DNA of 24,154 bases, from assembly GCA_029907045.1 (NCBI GenBank), contig JARYMR010000012.1, positions 1-24,154 on the forward strand, in the 5' to 3' direction. Position 1 is the stretch's first letter; every line of letters starts with the position of its first letter. The notes beneath the pieces are model-generated. The model worked only from the letters and a program-made list of their open reading frames with translations, was not told where the DNA came from and ran no database searches. Made by a program: the position numbers and the translations under genes. Positions 12,829-20,866 of this stretch are shown one piece after another. Source of the DNA: Candidatus Bathyarchaeota archaeon (lineage in GTDB: Archaea > Thermoproteota > Bathyarchaeia > Bathyarchaeales > UBA233).

Positions 12829-13623
12829 TTAAGATTTCTCTAAGAATTTATGCACCAACTCAACAAGGGTGTCAACAGACCTTTTCAGCTCCTCCCTTGT
12901 TCTAAGAAGTTCAGCAGATATGGCATCATATCTTTTAGCCATCTCCTCAAAATGACGATTCACATCATCATGCATGGAATTAATGCTTGATTTTAGACTA
13001 TCATGCATGGATTCAATACCTGATTTTAAATCATGATGCATCGACTTAACACTGGTTTTTAAGTCATGATGCATATCTTTCATATCACTACGCATTCCTT
13101 TCATGTCGCTATGCATACCTTTTAATTCAACATGCATGTCCTTTAATTCATTATGCATATTTTTAAAGTCCCCACGCATATCCTTCAATTCACCATGCAC
13201 ACTTTTTAAGTTGCCATTCATGTTTTTCAAATCGCCACGCATATCCTTCAAGTCGCCATGCATGTTTTTTATATCTTGACGGGTTGCAGCTGCGATTGTG
13301 AAAGCAGCCACCAACCTTTCGCCCATTTCCTCCTCTAATGGTCCATATTTTATTTCGAAAAACTCGTATTCGCTTGTTGCGGGTTGTGTCCTTAAAATTT
13401 CCACTTTTTCAACGGCTATTATGTCTGTTTTTAGGGTTATTGCTTGGATAAACTTTTTTAATGTAGCCTCTTCTGTCTCGCAAACTATCCTTACAGAACC
13501 ATCCCTCATGTTTTCCACGTAGCCTTTGACATTCAAGTCCCGAGCTACTTCTTGAATGTGATCTCTGTAGCCTCTTTTTTGAACTTTTCCTTTGACTATT
13601 AATTCAGCTTTGATTTGAGCCAT
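12829..13623 (-). CDS. Acylphosphatase-like domain fused to a heptad/hendecad coiled coil
   Basis: This 264-residue protein has an ATG at 13623. Residues 4-92 match acylphosphatase: KGKVQKRGYRDHI holds the phosphate-binding loop with catalytic Arg20, and GYVENMRDGSV holds the catalytic Asn38. The usual GVGFR loop reads KRGYR here, so activity may be altered. Residues 119-188 are ten consecutive 7-residue repeats of K-x-M-(H/R)-x-(D/E)-(L/M). Residues 189-221 are three 11-residue repeats (such as KSGIESMHDSL), then a plain helix to the end. The domain normally hydrolyses acyl phosphates; joined to a long rod it may serve as a sensor or scaffold. It lies directly behind the phospholipase-peptidase gene and ends near the provirus edge. 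No membrane segment is visible. Confidence 0.75.
   Translation of the reverse strand: MAQIKAELIVKGKVQKRGYRDHIQEVARDLNVKGYVENMRDGSVRIVCETEEATLKKFIQAITLKTDIIAVEKVEILRTQPATSEYEFFEIKYGPLEEEMGERLVAAFTIAAATRQDIKNMHGDLKDMRGDLKNMNGNLKSVHGELKDMRGDFKNMHNELKDMHVELKGMHSDMKGMRSDMKDMHHDLKTSVKSMHHDLKSGIESMHDSLKSSINSMHDDVNRHFEEMAKRYDAISAELLRTREELKRSVDTLVELVHKFLEKS
12961..13269 (-). repeat. In-frame tandem repeats: ten 21-bp units then three 33-bp units
   Basis: Bases 13269-13060 hold ten 21-bp units encoding 7-residue repeats, and 13059-12961 hold three 33-bp units encoding 11-residue repeats. The units differ from one another at many third positions. Most contain an ATG-CAT/CGT pair for Met-His or Met-Arg. 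This is coding repetition, not a CRISPR array. Confidence 0.85.
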
Positions 13624-13634
13624 TTTGGTATAAC

Positions 13635-15812
13635 CTATTTTACATTATAATTGTTGTGTATTTGAAAGTTATTGTTTGAATTTTTGTTTCGCCTTCTTAA
13701 AGAGATTATTAAGAGAGATGTAAACGTTGCGAATAGCAGTAAAGCCGCAGTAGATGAAGGGAATTCTGGAATTACATAGTACATACATTGTGGTGTTGTT
13801 CCGTCGAGGGTTGCGTTATTTTCTAAATAGTCATAAGCAACTATTTTGAATTTAACCCATGTTTCAGCGGGTTGTCCAAGTATTAGGGTTTCATACAAGC
13901 CTGTTGTTTGGTTTAGGTTCATGGTTTTGTTTTCCCATGAGAGTCCATCGTTTGTTGTGTAGAATAATGTGACGTTTTTTACTCCGCTTTCAGAGTCTGT
14001 GACGTTGACTGAAATTTTTACTTCTTGGTCTGGTTCTACATCTCCGCTTGGAAATCTGGAAAGGTCTGTTAAAATTGGAGCATGGCTGTCTTCCCTAAAT
14101 TCTATTGTGAAATTGGCTTTTGCACCAATCCTATCAGTATAGCTGTAGGCTGGATAACCATCATGAGACCCAACGTTGCCCGAAACCAAACCCTCAACCT
14201 CTATGCTAATGGCATATGCTCCATAATCATTCGCAGTCAAAGTCCAATTTGTTGTGACGCTGGCTCCAGCCTCCAAAAACCCTGAACCAACAATTTTCTT
14301 CTGGGTTTCTCCAGCAACTAAGCTTAGATTTTGAGGCAACATTATTGTTGCATTACATGAGATTGCATCATAATCGTCCATGGCGTTTGGAAGCAGTTCT
14401 GGATAAGCAATTGTAACGTTTACTTGGAATGGCGTTTCAGGCTTGATGTAAGCGGGTGCCGAAACATTTATGGTCCAAGGTGAAGTGTAAAGTGCCCAGT
14501 AGCCAGAGTAAGACCAAAGCTCCAGAAATAAGCTGTTGTCAAAAGCTATATCTGGACCACCATACATTCCATCCCATAATGGTTTGTTCCATGGGTCATG
14601 TAAGAACAGATGGGTCCCGTTATATCCTATAATGACACGATAATGACCATAAGGAGAGCCCTGTCGGTACCACATGAGCAGAATTAGCGGTTTGTTTTGG
14701 TCTATGTAGTTTTTAAGTTGAGTTATATCCATACCACAGGCTTCGAAGGCTGCGTAGCCTAAACTGCGTAAAGTGTAGCCCGTAATGTTGTAGTCTGGAA
14801 TTTCAGCGCCCATGGAAGTGCTTATGTTGCTGAAGTGGGCAGCCCTTCTTAATTCGTCGGTAAATGTTGAACAGATGGGTTCGCCTATTGTTCTTGCAAC
14901 ATCAGCTATTTCTGATTGATTTATGTCTTCACCGTAATAGTCGAAAACCATTTCAAGACAAGCGGGACCACAATAGTAACTCGTATCTTGATAGTGGAAG
15001 GGGACGTCAATAAAATGTGCCACGCCTTGCATTTCCAAATAAAATGTGTGGAGAACATCTGCGATTAGGTTTACAGCCAAGTTGAGGGATTCTCCGCAAC
15101 GGTTCTTAAAGGTTGTATCGCTCCAATTGTAGTTTTGGTCCATCCAAATGCATGTTAAATCGCCGTTCAAGTCAAATGTTGTGTCATAAGCAAGCGCTAA
15201 TGCAGCTTCATAGGCGGAAATTTGGCTTAACTCACCATCAAAACTGAGAAACACGTTGAATTCGTCATCGTAGGTGTTTGTTCTTGTAAGCACATAATTT
15301 TCATAATCATCATGATGCACTTCATTGCCCCATTCTGTGTCGGAACCCATCACATGACCGAAAACCGCCAAATCAGCAATATAATGGGTCATGACGCCAA
15401 GCCTTAAAGAGGCATTAGCCAAATCTCCATTTTTAAAGAGCTCAAAAGCCTCATCATACTCTTCCCTTGCCCTTTTGGCAGAGGCATCATCTTGTAAGGA
15501 ACCATTACTGAAATAGTAAACGTGATGCAAATCCTTGTCGCCTATACCATATATAATGGTGCTATTGTCTGGCAATTCTGTGCCATACAAATAAGCCGCA
15601 AGATTCTTAACAATAAACCATTTCTCCTCCATTGGAAGCCAATCCAAAGCATGATGGGCAATCCAATCATGAGTCCCATATTTTGGGTTGGAAGGATCAT
15701 CACTATAACCACCATTGCCCCAACTGGAAACAATAGAAACTCGAAACTGCAATATTAGGGAGGCAAGAAGCAAATATGCGACCAAAGCGAATAGAACTAT
15801 CCTTCTCAACAT
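13635..15812 (-). CDS. Secreted anchored fusion: zinc phospholipase C-like domain plus C39 cysteine peptidase
   Basis: ATG at 15812 follows GGAGGAGG; the upstream TTG (15824) overlaps that site and is rejected, giving 725 residues. A signal helix (RRIVLFALVAYLLLASLILQ) ends before Trp31. Residues 31-180 carry THDWIAHHAL, DKDLHHVYYF and MTHYIADLAVFGHVMG. His143, Asp147, His153, His167 and Glu171 have the spacing of zinc ligands in Bacillus phospholipase C, and Trp31 could be its N-terminal Trp ligand. Residues about 270-430 are a C39 peptidase: Gln275, Cys281 (SYYCGPACLEM), His390 (YGHYRVIIGYN) and Asp406 (FLHDPW). Ig-like beta domains follow, then VIPEFPSS, a membrane helix and RRRNK, a PEF-type anchor. 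It probably acts outside the cell on lipids and peptides; substrates are unknown. Confidence 0.8.
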   Translation of the reverse strand: MLRRIVLFALVAYLLLASLILQFRVSIVSSWGNGGYSDDPSNPKYGTHDWIAHHALDWLPMEEKWFIVKNLAAYLYGTELPDNSTIIYGIGDKDLHHVYYFSNGSLQDDASAKRAREEYDEAFELFKNGDLANASLRLGVMTHYIADLAVFGHVMGSDTEWGNEVHHDDYENYVLTRTNTYDDEFNVFLSFDGELSQISAYEAALALAYDTTFDLNGDLTCIWMDQNYNWSDTTFKNRCGESLNLAVNLIADVLHTFYLEMQGVAHFIDVPFHYQDTSYYCGPACLEMVFDYYGEDINQSEIADVARTIGEPICSTFTDELRRAAHFSNISTSMGAEIPDYNITGYTLRSLGYAAFEACGMDITQLKNYIDQNKPLILLMWYRQGSPYGHYRVIIGYNGTHLFLHDPWNKPLWDGMYGGPDIAFDNSLFLELWSYSGYWALYTSPWTINVSAPAYIKPETPFQVNVTIAYPELLPNAMDDYDAISCNATIMLPQNLSLVAGETQKKIVGSGFLEAGASVTTNWTLTANDYGAYAISIEVEGLVSGNVGSHDGYPAYSYTDRIGAKANFTIEFREDSHAPILTDLSRFPSGDVEPDQEVKISVNVTDSESGVKNVTLFYTTNDGLSWENKTMNLNQTTGLYETLILGQPAETWVKFKIVAYDYLENNATLDGTTPQCMYYVIPEFPSSTAALLLFATFTSLLIISLRRRNKNSNNNFQIHNNYNVK

Positions 15813-15857
15813 TTCCTCCTCCAAGGTTAACCTAATCTTTCAATTATTGGTGAATGA

Positions 15858-15869
15858 TTCTTATAATTC
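15858..15869 (-). promoter_or_regulatory. TATA-like box for the phospholipase-peptidase gene
   Basis: Minus strand reads GAATTATAAGAA. Transcription would begin near 15835, about 23 bases before the ATG at 15812, with GGAGGAGG in the leader. The spacing is normal for archaea. Confidence 0.4.
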
Positions 15870-15900
15870 TAAAGGTTAGAACTATTATCAACTTTTCAAC

Positions 15901-15917
15901 AAGCATTAGTAATGCTT
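15901..15917. repeat. Perfect 7-bp inverted repeat in a divergent promoter region
   Basis: AAGCATT-AGT-AATGCTT is a perfect palindrome with a 3-base centre, located between the divergent TATA boxes of the phospholipase-peptidase gene and the 70-residue gene. Such dyads bind dimeric repressors or activators. No matching second copy was noticed in the window. Confidence 0.45.
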
Positions 15918-15933
15918 CCATCAAAGAACAAGG

Positions 15934-15942
15934 TTTAAATAA
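15934..15942 (+). promoter_or_regulatory. TATA-like box for the 70-residue conserved protein
   Basis: The plus strand reads GGTTTAAATAATTT. Transcription would start near 15962, leaving about 33 bases before the ATG at 15995, with GGAG nine bases before it. Confidence 0.45.
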
Positions 15943-15994
15943 TTTCTGTGCTAATCAATTCGTTCTGACATGGAATTAATTGGAGTGGAATGGT

Positions 15995-16207
15995 ATGGTT
16001 AATGAGGGAAAAGGACGTTTGTTCAGAAGAAAAGACGGCAAATACCTGATTTATTTACCGCTTGACCTAGCCCAAGACAGCATGTTTCCATTCAAAGAGT
16101 TCACGAAAACTAAGAGGGGCACGGATTCTATCGCCGTGAAAGTGAGTTTCAAGCTTGGAGACGACAAGCTAATCATTGAGAAGTGGCAGGAACAGAAACA
16201 GCAATAA
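15995..16207 (+). CDS. Small conserved archaeal protein of unknown function
   Basis: ATG at 15995 has GGAG nine bases upstream; a TTG at 15980 would add five residues and is less likely. The 70-residue product reads NEGKGRLFRRKDGKYLIYLP, then LDLAQDSMFPFK, an acidic/basic hinge, and SIAVKVSFKLGDDKLIIEKW. The strand pattern suggests a small beta-fold. I have a faint memory of near-identical short proteins in Thermoproteota genomes but no function. It stands alone with its own promoter, divergent from the surface protein gene. Confidence 0.65.
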   Translation: MVNEGKGRLFRRKDGKYLIYLPLDLAQDSMFPFKEFTKTKRGTDSIAVKVSFKLGDDKLIIEKWQEQKQQ

Positions 16208-16233
16208 AATAAAAATTGGGTGCTTTGCTCTCT

Positions 16234-16806
16234 TTAGGGTTTAGTAAGTTTTGTTTTTCTTTTGCGAATTACTACTGCTAACAGCGTAGATGCGGCAAGT
16301 ATTGGAAATATTAGCTGTATTGAGAATTCTGGAACCACATGGTATTTGTATTCTTGTCCCATCTCTTCGGTTGTGATTGTGTTGTTGAAGTTGTCTTCTG
16401 CTATGATTATGTAGGTTACGTTTGTGCAGTATGGAAGGGCTGGGATTGTGCCATTGTAAAGGTTTCCTTCAAGATTATCCATAACAACTGTTCCGTTCCA
16501 TGTCCCAGTGGCATTAGTATAAGTATAGTTTAACGTTACCTGTTTTACTCCGCTAAGGTCGTCGGTAACATTAGCATAAACCATAACCTCATCTTCTGGA
16601 TAAACGCTGTCGCTGGCTGGATGCTGATGCACATTCTCTATCACAGGCGGAGTCGTATCCTCTATTGTTTGGAAAACATAAAGGCTGTCATAGCCTGGAC
16701 CCGCAACTGCCGTTATGATGCCGTTTCCAGACATAGAAATCAATGGACTGAATTCTGGCAAGTCAAACTCTGCTATCATAGTGCCATCAGACTTGAAAAA
16801 GAAAGT
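16234..16806 (-). pseudogene. 5'-truncated PEF-anchored surface protein
   Basis: The open frame runs from just after an in-frame TAA (16809-16807). It begins FFKSDGTMIAEFDLPEFSPL, which looks like the middle of a beta-propeller blade, then GNGIITAVAGPGYDSLYVF. A fibronectin/Ig-like domain follows (DTTPPVIENVHQHPAS, DDLSGVKQVTLNYTYTNATG), then VVPEFS, a membrane helix and RKRKTK, a PEF-type anchor. There is no signal peptide although every other feature requires export. ATG at 16779 would give 181 residues that could not reach the surface. The N-terminal part seems to have been deleted against the neighbouring signalling operon. Confidence 0.65.
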
Positions 16807-16916
16807 TTAGGGTAAAACCGCCTGTTCAAAATTCAGATTCAGAGTTCACAAATAATTTATCAAAGCGTCATGAATCTCTTCTTAAAACTCACATTCACCC
16901 CTCGAGGGAAAACTAT

Positions 16917-17249
16917 TTGACTCAAAATAACTTTAGTAAAATTCTTTTATCAGCAGTTGAAGAAAGCCTGTCTTCCCTGGGAGATTCTCCCAAACAAGCC
17001 ATACTTTTCCACTTAGAGGCTTCCTTCAACCTAAAAAAGGAAAAAATTCCAACAAATCTGACAGAGTTTGCAAAGGCCCTGGAAGGAATTTTTGGACCCG
17101 GCGCTTCATACCTTGAAAGGCTTATTGTGAAACGTCTTTACGAAAAGCTTGGTTTAAAATTTGAAGAAATGGAAGGCTTGGATTTTCTAAAATGTGTTGA
17201 CAACGTGAAGAAGCGAATATTGGTTGAAGGAGAATGCATTACAAGATGA
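16917..17249 (+). CDS. NitrOD5-like small signalling protein
   Basis: This 110-residue protein uses TTG at 16917 with GAGGGA eight bases upstream. It is all-helical: FSKILLSAVEESLSSLGDSP, KQAILFHLEASFNLKKEKIP, EFAKALEGIFGPGASYLERL and IVKRLYEKLGLKFEE. From memory this pattern (ILFHLE..FNLKKE.IP....EF...L..IFG.GA..LE..I...LYEKL) is the NitrOD5 output domain of archaeal two-component systems. Its TGA overlaps the kinase ATG (ATGA), so the two are translationally coupled. It is probably a partner or output of the kinase. The name rests on recall, not on a search. Confidence 0.65.
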   Translation: MTQNNFSKILLSAVEESLSSLGDSPKQAILFHLEASFNLKKEKIPTNLTEFAKALEGIFGPGASYLERLIVKRLYEKLGLKFEEMEGLDFLKCVDNVKKRILVEGECITR

Positions 17250-20200
17250 AAAGGAATGCTAGAGAAAAACTTAGACATGTTCTTGAAAGTTTGAGCTCCC
17301 TCAGCGATGGAATGGAAGAGGCAGTATACGTTATAGACCCAGAAACGTATGAGGTGCTTTTTGCCAACAACAAGACTCGAGAGCTTTTCGGCGAAGAAAT
17401 CATAGGTAAAAAATGTTATAAGGTTTTTGAAAACCTAAACCATCCATGCCCCTCATGTAATAACAAACACATTCTCGGAGAAAACCTTGGAAAAACCCAC
17501 ACCTGCAACTATCAAGATAAAAGGACAAAAAAGTGGTATAAGGTAACATGTAAAGCCATAAAATGGCTGAAAAACAAGCACGTCAAGTATGGAATAGCCA
17601 TAGACATAACTGAACAAAAGAAAATGGAGGAAGCCCTAAAAAGCAGCGAGGAACTCTTCCGCTCTATTGTTGAAAACTCCCACAATGTTATACTGCTTAT
17701 AGATGAAAACTTTAAGATAATTTATGCAAACAATGAAGCTGTCGCTTTAAGTGGTTATCCAAAAGAGGAAATTATTGGACAAGACTTTAGAAGGTTTCTC
17801 GATGAAGAAAGTAGAAGACTTGTTGAGGAGAGATATCTTCACAGACGAAAAGGAGAACTCATACCTTCAAGATACGAATTTAAAATAGTTCGAAAGGACG
17901 GCGAGAAAAGAAACGTTGAGATCAAAGCTGCAGTAATACGGGATAAAAGTGGCAAACTACGTAGTATAGCACAGTTACTTGACATAACAGAAAGGAAAAA
18001 AATAGAAAAAGAAAGGAAACGTTTCGAAGAAAGACTCTCCGCACTTAACAAGTACGGCCAAAGCTTGAACATGACAAAGAACATGGAAGAAATATATAAA
18101 TTAACATTGGATGCCATGGAAAAGACGCTGGGGTTTGAATTTGCCGACGTCTTCATAATTGAGGGGAAAATGCTTTGCCTGAAAGCCCATAGAGGATACT
18201 CAAAAGATTTATCCCTAAAACTACCATTAGACGGGGACAAAGGCGTAACCATTAAGGCAGTAAGAACCAAAAAGTCCATTTTCGTCCCAGACATCAGAAA
18301 AGAAGAGATTTTCGTTGGTGAAGGCGCGGAAGGCGTACTATCAGAACTTGCCGTACCAATAAAGGTTGGAAACAACGTTTTAGGCGTATTGAATGTTGAA
18401 AGCAAAAAGCTTTCAGCCTTTGACAAAGAAGATAGGAAATTATTAGAAATCTTAGCTTCTCACGCAGCAATAGCCATAAGCAACCTCAAGAGACAGGAAA
18501 GGCTGTCAGCACTAAATGAGTATGGCAGAAACCTAAACATGGCAAAAAGCATGAATGAAATCTATCAGCTTACATTAGATGCCATGAAAAAAACCTTAGG
18601 ATTTGAGTACGCATCAATTCTTATAACAAAAGGAAAAATGCTTTGCATGGTAGCTTACAGAGGATACTCAAAAATTCCATCGCTTAAATTGCCCTTGGAT
18701 GGAAAAAAGGGCATAACTGTTAGAGCGGCAAGGACAAAACGTTCTGTTATCGTCCCAGATGTCACAAAGGAAAAAGCCTATGTTAGAGGTGGAGAGGGAA
18801 TACGCTCTGAGTTGACAGTGCCTATAAAAGTGGGAAATAATGTTATTGGAGTATTAAATGTTGAGAGCAAACAAATTTCAGCCTTCGATGAAGAAGATGA
18901 AAAACTATTAGAAACTTTGGCTTCCCACGCAGCCACAGCCATAAAGAACCTAAAAAGACAAGAAATGCTCTCTGCATTAAACGAGTATGGACGAAACCTT
19001 AATGCCACAGAAAACTTGGAAGAAATATGCAAACTCACATTAGATGCTATGGAGAAAATTCTCGGGTTCGAATTTGCCACCTTCTTCATAGTTGAAGGAA
19101 AAGAACTATGGTTAATAGCCCATAGAGGATATCCTAAAAAACTCAACATTAGACTACCATTAGACGGCGAAAAGGGAGTAAGCGTAAAAGCAGCAAGAGA
19201 AGGAAAACCCATCTTAGTTCCAGATGTCAGAAAAGAAAAGGCGTATGTTCAAGGAAGACCTGGAATGCTTTCAGAACTTGCTGTGCCAATAAAAATAAGA
19301 AAGAGAGTTTTAGGGGTTTTAAATGTTGAAAGTGAAAGGCTTGCAGCCTTCGACAACGAATCTAAAGAATTGTTGGAAACGTTGGCTTCGCATGCAGCCA
19401 CAACCATAAGCAATCTAAAAAGACGTGAGAGACTAACGACCCTTTCAAAAAAAATAACCAATTTAATGAAAAGCTCAACTGAAATCATGCATGTTAAAGA
19501 TATGCACCAAAGACTGAAAGTAATAGCGAAAGCCATACAAAATTTCGGATGGAGAAGAGTAGTAATAGGCCGCGTTGATGAAACCCTCGAAAGAAAAGAA
19601 CTCATCACAGTAGGCCTAACAAGAGAGGAAATTAAACTCCTCAAGGAGAGGAGAGCCTCAGGACACGTCTGGAAGGAACGCCTTGGACCAAAGTTTGAAA
19701 AATACAAGATTAGCGAATTCTACTACATACCATGGAGAGACCCATGGGCTAGGGAGCACTTCTTCCATGTTCCACCAGATATGCCAACAGAAGAAGCAAT
19801 AAAGCACATGAACGCCGTCCCAAGCCGTCTTTCCGAGGAGAACATGGTTGACTGGCACCCGCAAGACATGCTTTATGCGCCACTTCGCACTCTTGAAGGG
19901 AGGATTGTTGGCATTTTGAGCATGGACGACCCAGTGGATGGTAGAAAACCAACAAGGGAATCTCTCATACCATTAGAGCTTTTCTTACACCAAGCCGCAA
20001 TAACAATTGAAAATGCCCAACTTATCGAAAGCTTAAGGGAAGCCAGAAAACAGCTTGAGACTTATGCTTTGGAGCTTGAAAGGAAGGTTGAGGAAAGAAC
20101 TCAAGAACTGAAAAGGTCTCAAGAACAGCTGCTTAAAGCCCAAAGGTTGGCGGTTATTGGCGAATTGGCTGGTATGGTTGGGCATGACCTTCGCAATCCT

Positions 20201-20866
20201 TTGACAAGCATTTCTGGGGCGCAATATTATTTGAAGAAACGTTTGAGTTTGGAGGCTAATGATAAGATTAGGGATATGCTTGAGCTAATAGAGAGGAACA
20301 TAGCCTACTCGAATAAGATAATAAATGATCTTTTGGATTATTCGAGGGAGATAGAGCTTGAAATTTCTGAAAGCACTCCAAAGGCTTTGGTGAAAGAAGC
20401 CTTAAGGCTTGTGGAAATTCCAAAAAATGTGCAAGTATTAGATTTGACGAAGAACAAACCGAAAATAAGGGTTGACATTGAAAAGCTAAGGCGGGTTTTT
20501 GTAAATTTGATTAAGAATGCTGTTGAAGCCATGCCAAAAGGCGGCAAAATAACCATCAAAAGCAGAGCATTAGGCGAAAATTTGGAAATGGTTTTCGCTG
20601 ACACCGGCGTTGGCATGTCAAAGCAAACATTAGAGAAGCTTTGGACACCACTATTCACAACAAAAGCTAAGGGAATGGGTTTTGGCTTAGCCATTTGCAA
20701 ACGCTTCGTGGAAGCCCACGTTGGCTCAATTTCTGTAAAAAGTGCCCTTGGAAAGGGCACAACCTTCACGGTAACCATTCCAATCCAACCAAAAATAAAA
20801 GAAGGAGGTGAAAAAATATGGATGAAACCGCTAGAATCATCATTGTTGACGACGACGAAAACATAA
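17246..20866 (+). CDS. Multi-sensor histidine kinase (PAS-PAS-GAFx4-HisKA-HATPase)
   Basis: ATG at 17246 overlaps the previous TGA; another ATG at 17234 is open but its ribosome site is too close. The product has 1206 residues and no membrane segment, so it is cytoplasmic. PAS1 (about 24-124) has Cys57, Cys68 and Cys71 (CYKVFENLNHPCPSC). PAS2 spans 135-253. Three near-identical GAF units occupy 264-419, 420-574 and 575-729. A divergent fourth GAF follows to about 940, then a coiled coil. The H-box is VIGELAGMVGHDLRNPLTSI with phospho-accepting His980. ATPase motifs are NLIKNAVEAM (Asn1091), DTGVGMS (Asp1119) and GMGFGLAI. It senses an unidentified cytosolic signal and probably phosphorylates the receiver encoded next, whose start lies inside its last 49 bases. 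Confidence 0.9.
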   Translation: MKRNAREKLRHVLESLSSLSDGMEEAVYVIDPETYEVLFANNKTRELFGEEIIGKKCYKVFENLNHPCPSCNNKHILGENLGKTHTCNYQDKRTKKWYKVTCKAIKWLKNKHVKYGIAIDITEQKKMEEALKSSEELFRSIVENSHNVILLIDENFKIIYANNEAVALSGYPKEEIIGQDFRRFLDEESRRLVEERYLHRRKGELIPSRYEFKIVRKDGEKRNVEIKAAVIRDKSGKLRSIAQLLDITERKKIEKERKRFEERLSALNKYGQSLNMTKNMEEIYKLTLDAMEKTLGFEFADVFIIEGKMLCLKAHRGYSKDLSLKLPLDGDKGVTIKAVRTKKSIFVPDIRKEEIFVGEGAEGVLSELAVPIKVGNNVLGVLNVESKKLSAFDKEDRKLLEILASHAAIAISNLKRQERLSALNEYGRNLNMAKSMNEIYQLTLDAMKKTLGFEYASILITKGKMLCMVAYRGYSKIPSLKLPLDGKKGITVRAARTKRSVIVPDVTKEKAYVRGGEGIRSELTVPIKVGNNVIGVLNVESKQISAFDEEDEKLLETLASHAATAIKNLKRQEMLSALNEYGRNLNATENLEEICKLTLDAMEKILGFEFATFFIVEGKELWLIAHRGYPKKLNIRLPLDGEKGVSVKAAREGKPILVPDVRKEKAYVQGRPGMLSELAVPIKIRKRVLGVLNVESERLAAFDNESKELLETLASHAATTISNLKRRERLTTLSKKITNLMKSSTEIMHVKDMHQRLKVIAKAIQNFGWRRVVIGRVDETLERKELITVGLTREEIKLLKERRASGHVWKERLGPKFEKYKISEFYYIPWRDPWAREHFFHVPPDMPTEEAIKHMNAVPSRLSEENMVDWHPQDMLYAPLRTLEGRIVGILSMDDPVDGRKPTRESLIPLELFLHQAAITIENAQLIESLREARKQLETYALELERKVEERTQELKRSQEQLLKAQRLAVIGELAGMVGHDLRNPLTSISGAQYYLKKRLSLEANDKIRDMLELIERNIAYSNKIINDLLDYSREIELEISESTPKALVKEALRLVEIPKNVQVLDLTKNKPKIRVDIEKLRRVFVNLIKNAVEAMPKGGKITIKSRALGENLEMVFADTGVGMSKQTLEKLWTPLFTTKAKGMGFGLAICKRFVEAHVGSISVKSALGKGTTFTVTIPIQPKIKEGGEKIWMKPLESSLLTTTKT
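18035..19432 (+). repeat. Three tandem GAF-coding units within the kinase gene
   Basis: Units at 18035-18502, 18503-18967 and 18968-19432 (468, 465 and 465 bases) encode the same domain in order. Each begins LSALN(K/E)YG and contains LTLDAM(E/K)K(T/I)LGFE, then HRGY or YRGY, LPLDG, LNVES and LASHAA. The lengths are equal and alignment is nearly gap-free, which points to internal duplication. Confidence 0.85.

Noticed and set aside
12961..13269. Regular 21-bp and 33-bp repeats resembling a CRISPR array
   Set aside because: Units are contiguous without spacers, in frame, and encode a coiled coil.
17839..18426. Long minus-strand open frame (195 codons) inside the kinase gene
   Set aside because: It mirrors the GAF-coding strand and reappears in the second and third repeats, so it is a by-product of codon use, not a gene.
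20338..20778. Minus-strand open frame of 146 codons opposite the kinase ATPase domain
   Set aside because: The plus strand carries clear catalytic motifs here; the reverse frame shows no recognisable domain or start signal.
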